64,000 bases of DNA, from contig JAVHKY010000029.1 of NCBI GenBank assembly GCA_035079385.1, positions 12,338,001 through 12,402,000 of the forward strand. Reading direction: 5' to 3'. Positions 62,101-64,000 of the stretch are shown here, piece after piece (within the stretch, counting starts at the first letter, position 1; every line of letters starts with the position of its first letter). The notes beneath the pieces were generated by a model. That model saw nothing but the letters and a program-made list of their open reading frames with translations, did no database searches and had not been told where the DNA came from. A program made the position numbers and the translations under genes. The DNA is from Aspidiotus rigidus. Its lineage: Eukaryota > Arthropoda > Insecta > Hemiptera > Diaspididae.

Positions 62101-62880
62101 AGACCAGCTTCAAGAGACTGATGGGAAGAAGAGAAAGAAACGAAAATTTGAAAAAAAGAAAGATAAACCTTTGGAGGATAATTTCCAGGTATGTTTAAGA
62201 ATTAGTTTCGTAATACTTTTCAGTTAGGTTTTATCAGTGCTCAGCTAATGCAGTGCTTTCCTTCTAGGTGGATGTCAACGATGAAAGATTCTCATCTTTG
62301 TATACGTCTCATAAATTCAATATTGACCCGACCGATCCAAATTACCGTAAGACGAAGGGAATGCAGGCTTTTGTTGAAGAAAAGCAGAGGCGAATATGTT
62401 CTAGCGAAAACAATACTCTCGTAAGTTTCTTCCTCCTTCAAATTATTCTAAATAGTACCTTAACTGATAAAAAGCCTACAAATGAGACGAACCATTTAAT
62501 TAGGTAAAGCTATATTTTACAGATACGTAGTAGCAAGTATTAGATCAACTTTTCGAAAAAGTTTTCCTTGTAATTACTTTCAAGTATTTGTAAGATGTAT
62601 CTTCACGTTGTCAAAAGCCTTACTTTGCTCGTTTTCCGTTTCTTTTTTTTTCTCTTTTATTTTTTTCATTGAATTCGAAATAACTTATTAATATTTTGTT
62701 TTTTATGTGTATAATTTTAATGATGATCTCAATTAACGTTTGTTTCAGCTGCAGAACGATTCGTCAACTAGTAATAAAGAAAGAAATTCCGAACTTTCTT
62801 CTCTTGTGAAAAAAGTGAAGAATAAAACTAAATTCCTTATGGAAAAATATAAGAAAAATAAGATAAATAAAGAGAGTTGA
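59126..62880 (+). CDS. ESF1: ESF1 homologue, nucleolar pre-rRNA processing protein, ten exons, 653 aa
   Basis: Exons: 59126-59669, 59744-59922, 60004-60129, 60219-60419, 60483-60696, 60766-60929, 61075-61179, 62045-62188, 62268-62420, 62749-62880; every join keeps frame. ESF1 is an essential nucleolar protein for 18S rRNA maturation in the small-subunit processome. Evidence: the N-terminal DDRFSKVFRDPKFKTLPKRK motif with DKRFQSMF; Ser/Asp/Glu-rich acidic stretches; the central RRM-like core (KRLAICNMDWDNVKALDLMA, SFLPAQGAIYSVVIYPSEFG); then RYQ-like YQLNRLKYYYAVATFDSAET; ACNGFEYQKSGILLDLRFI; the C-terminal DERFSSLYTSHKFNIDPTDP motif and a basic KKVKNKTKF tail. Its length is close to yeast Esf1 (628) and shorter than human (851). 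The exon 7-8 intron (865 bases) is the largest. Confidence 0.95.
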
Positions 62881-63134
62881 TACATAGTCATTGTTGATTA
62901 TTCTAAGCCATATTGTCTCTACCATCACAATCGAACTAAATTCATGACACAAATAAGATCTACAGACTAAAATACATAGAAACGTTGAAGAAACTTGAGT
63001 TTTCTTCTCGAAACAAGAACACATTCATCGATAATATTTCGCAAGATCATCCAAACAAACTACCTGTCTGTTCACGTACCATAATTATGAACAGGAATTC
63101 TTCTAGATGCGCAATATTCGAACAGAATCATGGA
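62881..63134. other. Shared 3' spacer between ESF1 and SREK1IP1
   Basis: The two genes converge and leave only 254 bases between stop codons, so their transcripts may overlap at the 3' ends. I could not assign polyadenylation signals with confidence. Confidence 0.6.

Positions 63135-64000
<866 letters not shown>

Overview
The window is AT-rich, intron-rich animal nuclear DNA, almost certainly from an insect. The reasons are short-exon genes with GT..AG introns, three genes of the arthropod gastrulation-defective (gd) type, insect-like non-LTR and Penelope-like retroelement relics, and many degenerate dispersed repeats. The short repeats and large repeat-filled introns would fit a hemipteran such as a mealybug or other scale insect, but nothing in the sequence proves the order. 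There are no bacterial operons, CRISPR arrays or recognisable phage genes.

Layout. 1-4.5 kb: the kinase exon of a tau-tubulin kinase (TTBK/Asator) on the minus strand, with a repeat block downstream of it. 8.6-10.7 kb: a six-exon coiled-coil gene on the minus strand that matches CCDC42/CFAP73. 11-13 kb: a MITE-like element, an inverted pair of ~80 bp repeats and a LINE relic. 14.0-15.8 kb: a six-exon plus-strand gene resembling HCFC1R1 (HPIP). 16-25 kb: no gene; satellite-like repeats and LINE relics.

25-55.5 kb: the main feature, a same-strand tandem array of three gd-like genes. Gene 1 (25.2-27.0 kb) keeps the GD N-terminal domain but has no protease domain. Gene 2 (32.1-44.4 kb) and gene 3 (51.1-55.4 kb) have the GD N-terminal domain, a low-complexity linker and a complete S1 chymotrypsin-fold domain with the His/Asp/Ser triad. 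Exon phases match across the array, and the protease exons of genes 2 and 3 that can be compared include identical lengths (165, 157 and 191 bases), so the array arose by duplication. Gene 3 has a linker expanded by repeated exons. Introns and spacers of the array hold LINE and Penelope relics, a 45-bp minisatellite and a foldback repeat family.

56.8-57.6 kb: a two-exon gene for a 58-residue secreted peptide. 59.1-62.9 kb: a ten-exon ESF1 homologue (18S rRNA processing), tail to tail with the 124-residue zinc-knuckle protein SREK1IP1 at 63.1-63.5 kb.

Functionally the housekeeping genes (kinase, axonemal coiled coil, HCF-1 regulator, ribosome biogenesis, splicing partner) are unrelated neighbours. 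Only the gd-like array looks like a functional cluster: by analogy with Drosophila gd, an extracellular protease cascade, with gene 1 a possible non-catalytic partner. Exon joins are my own, from splice consensus, reading frame and homology; no transcript data were available.
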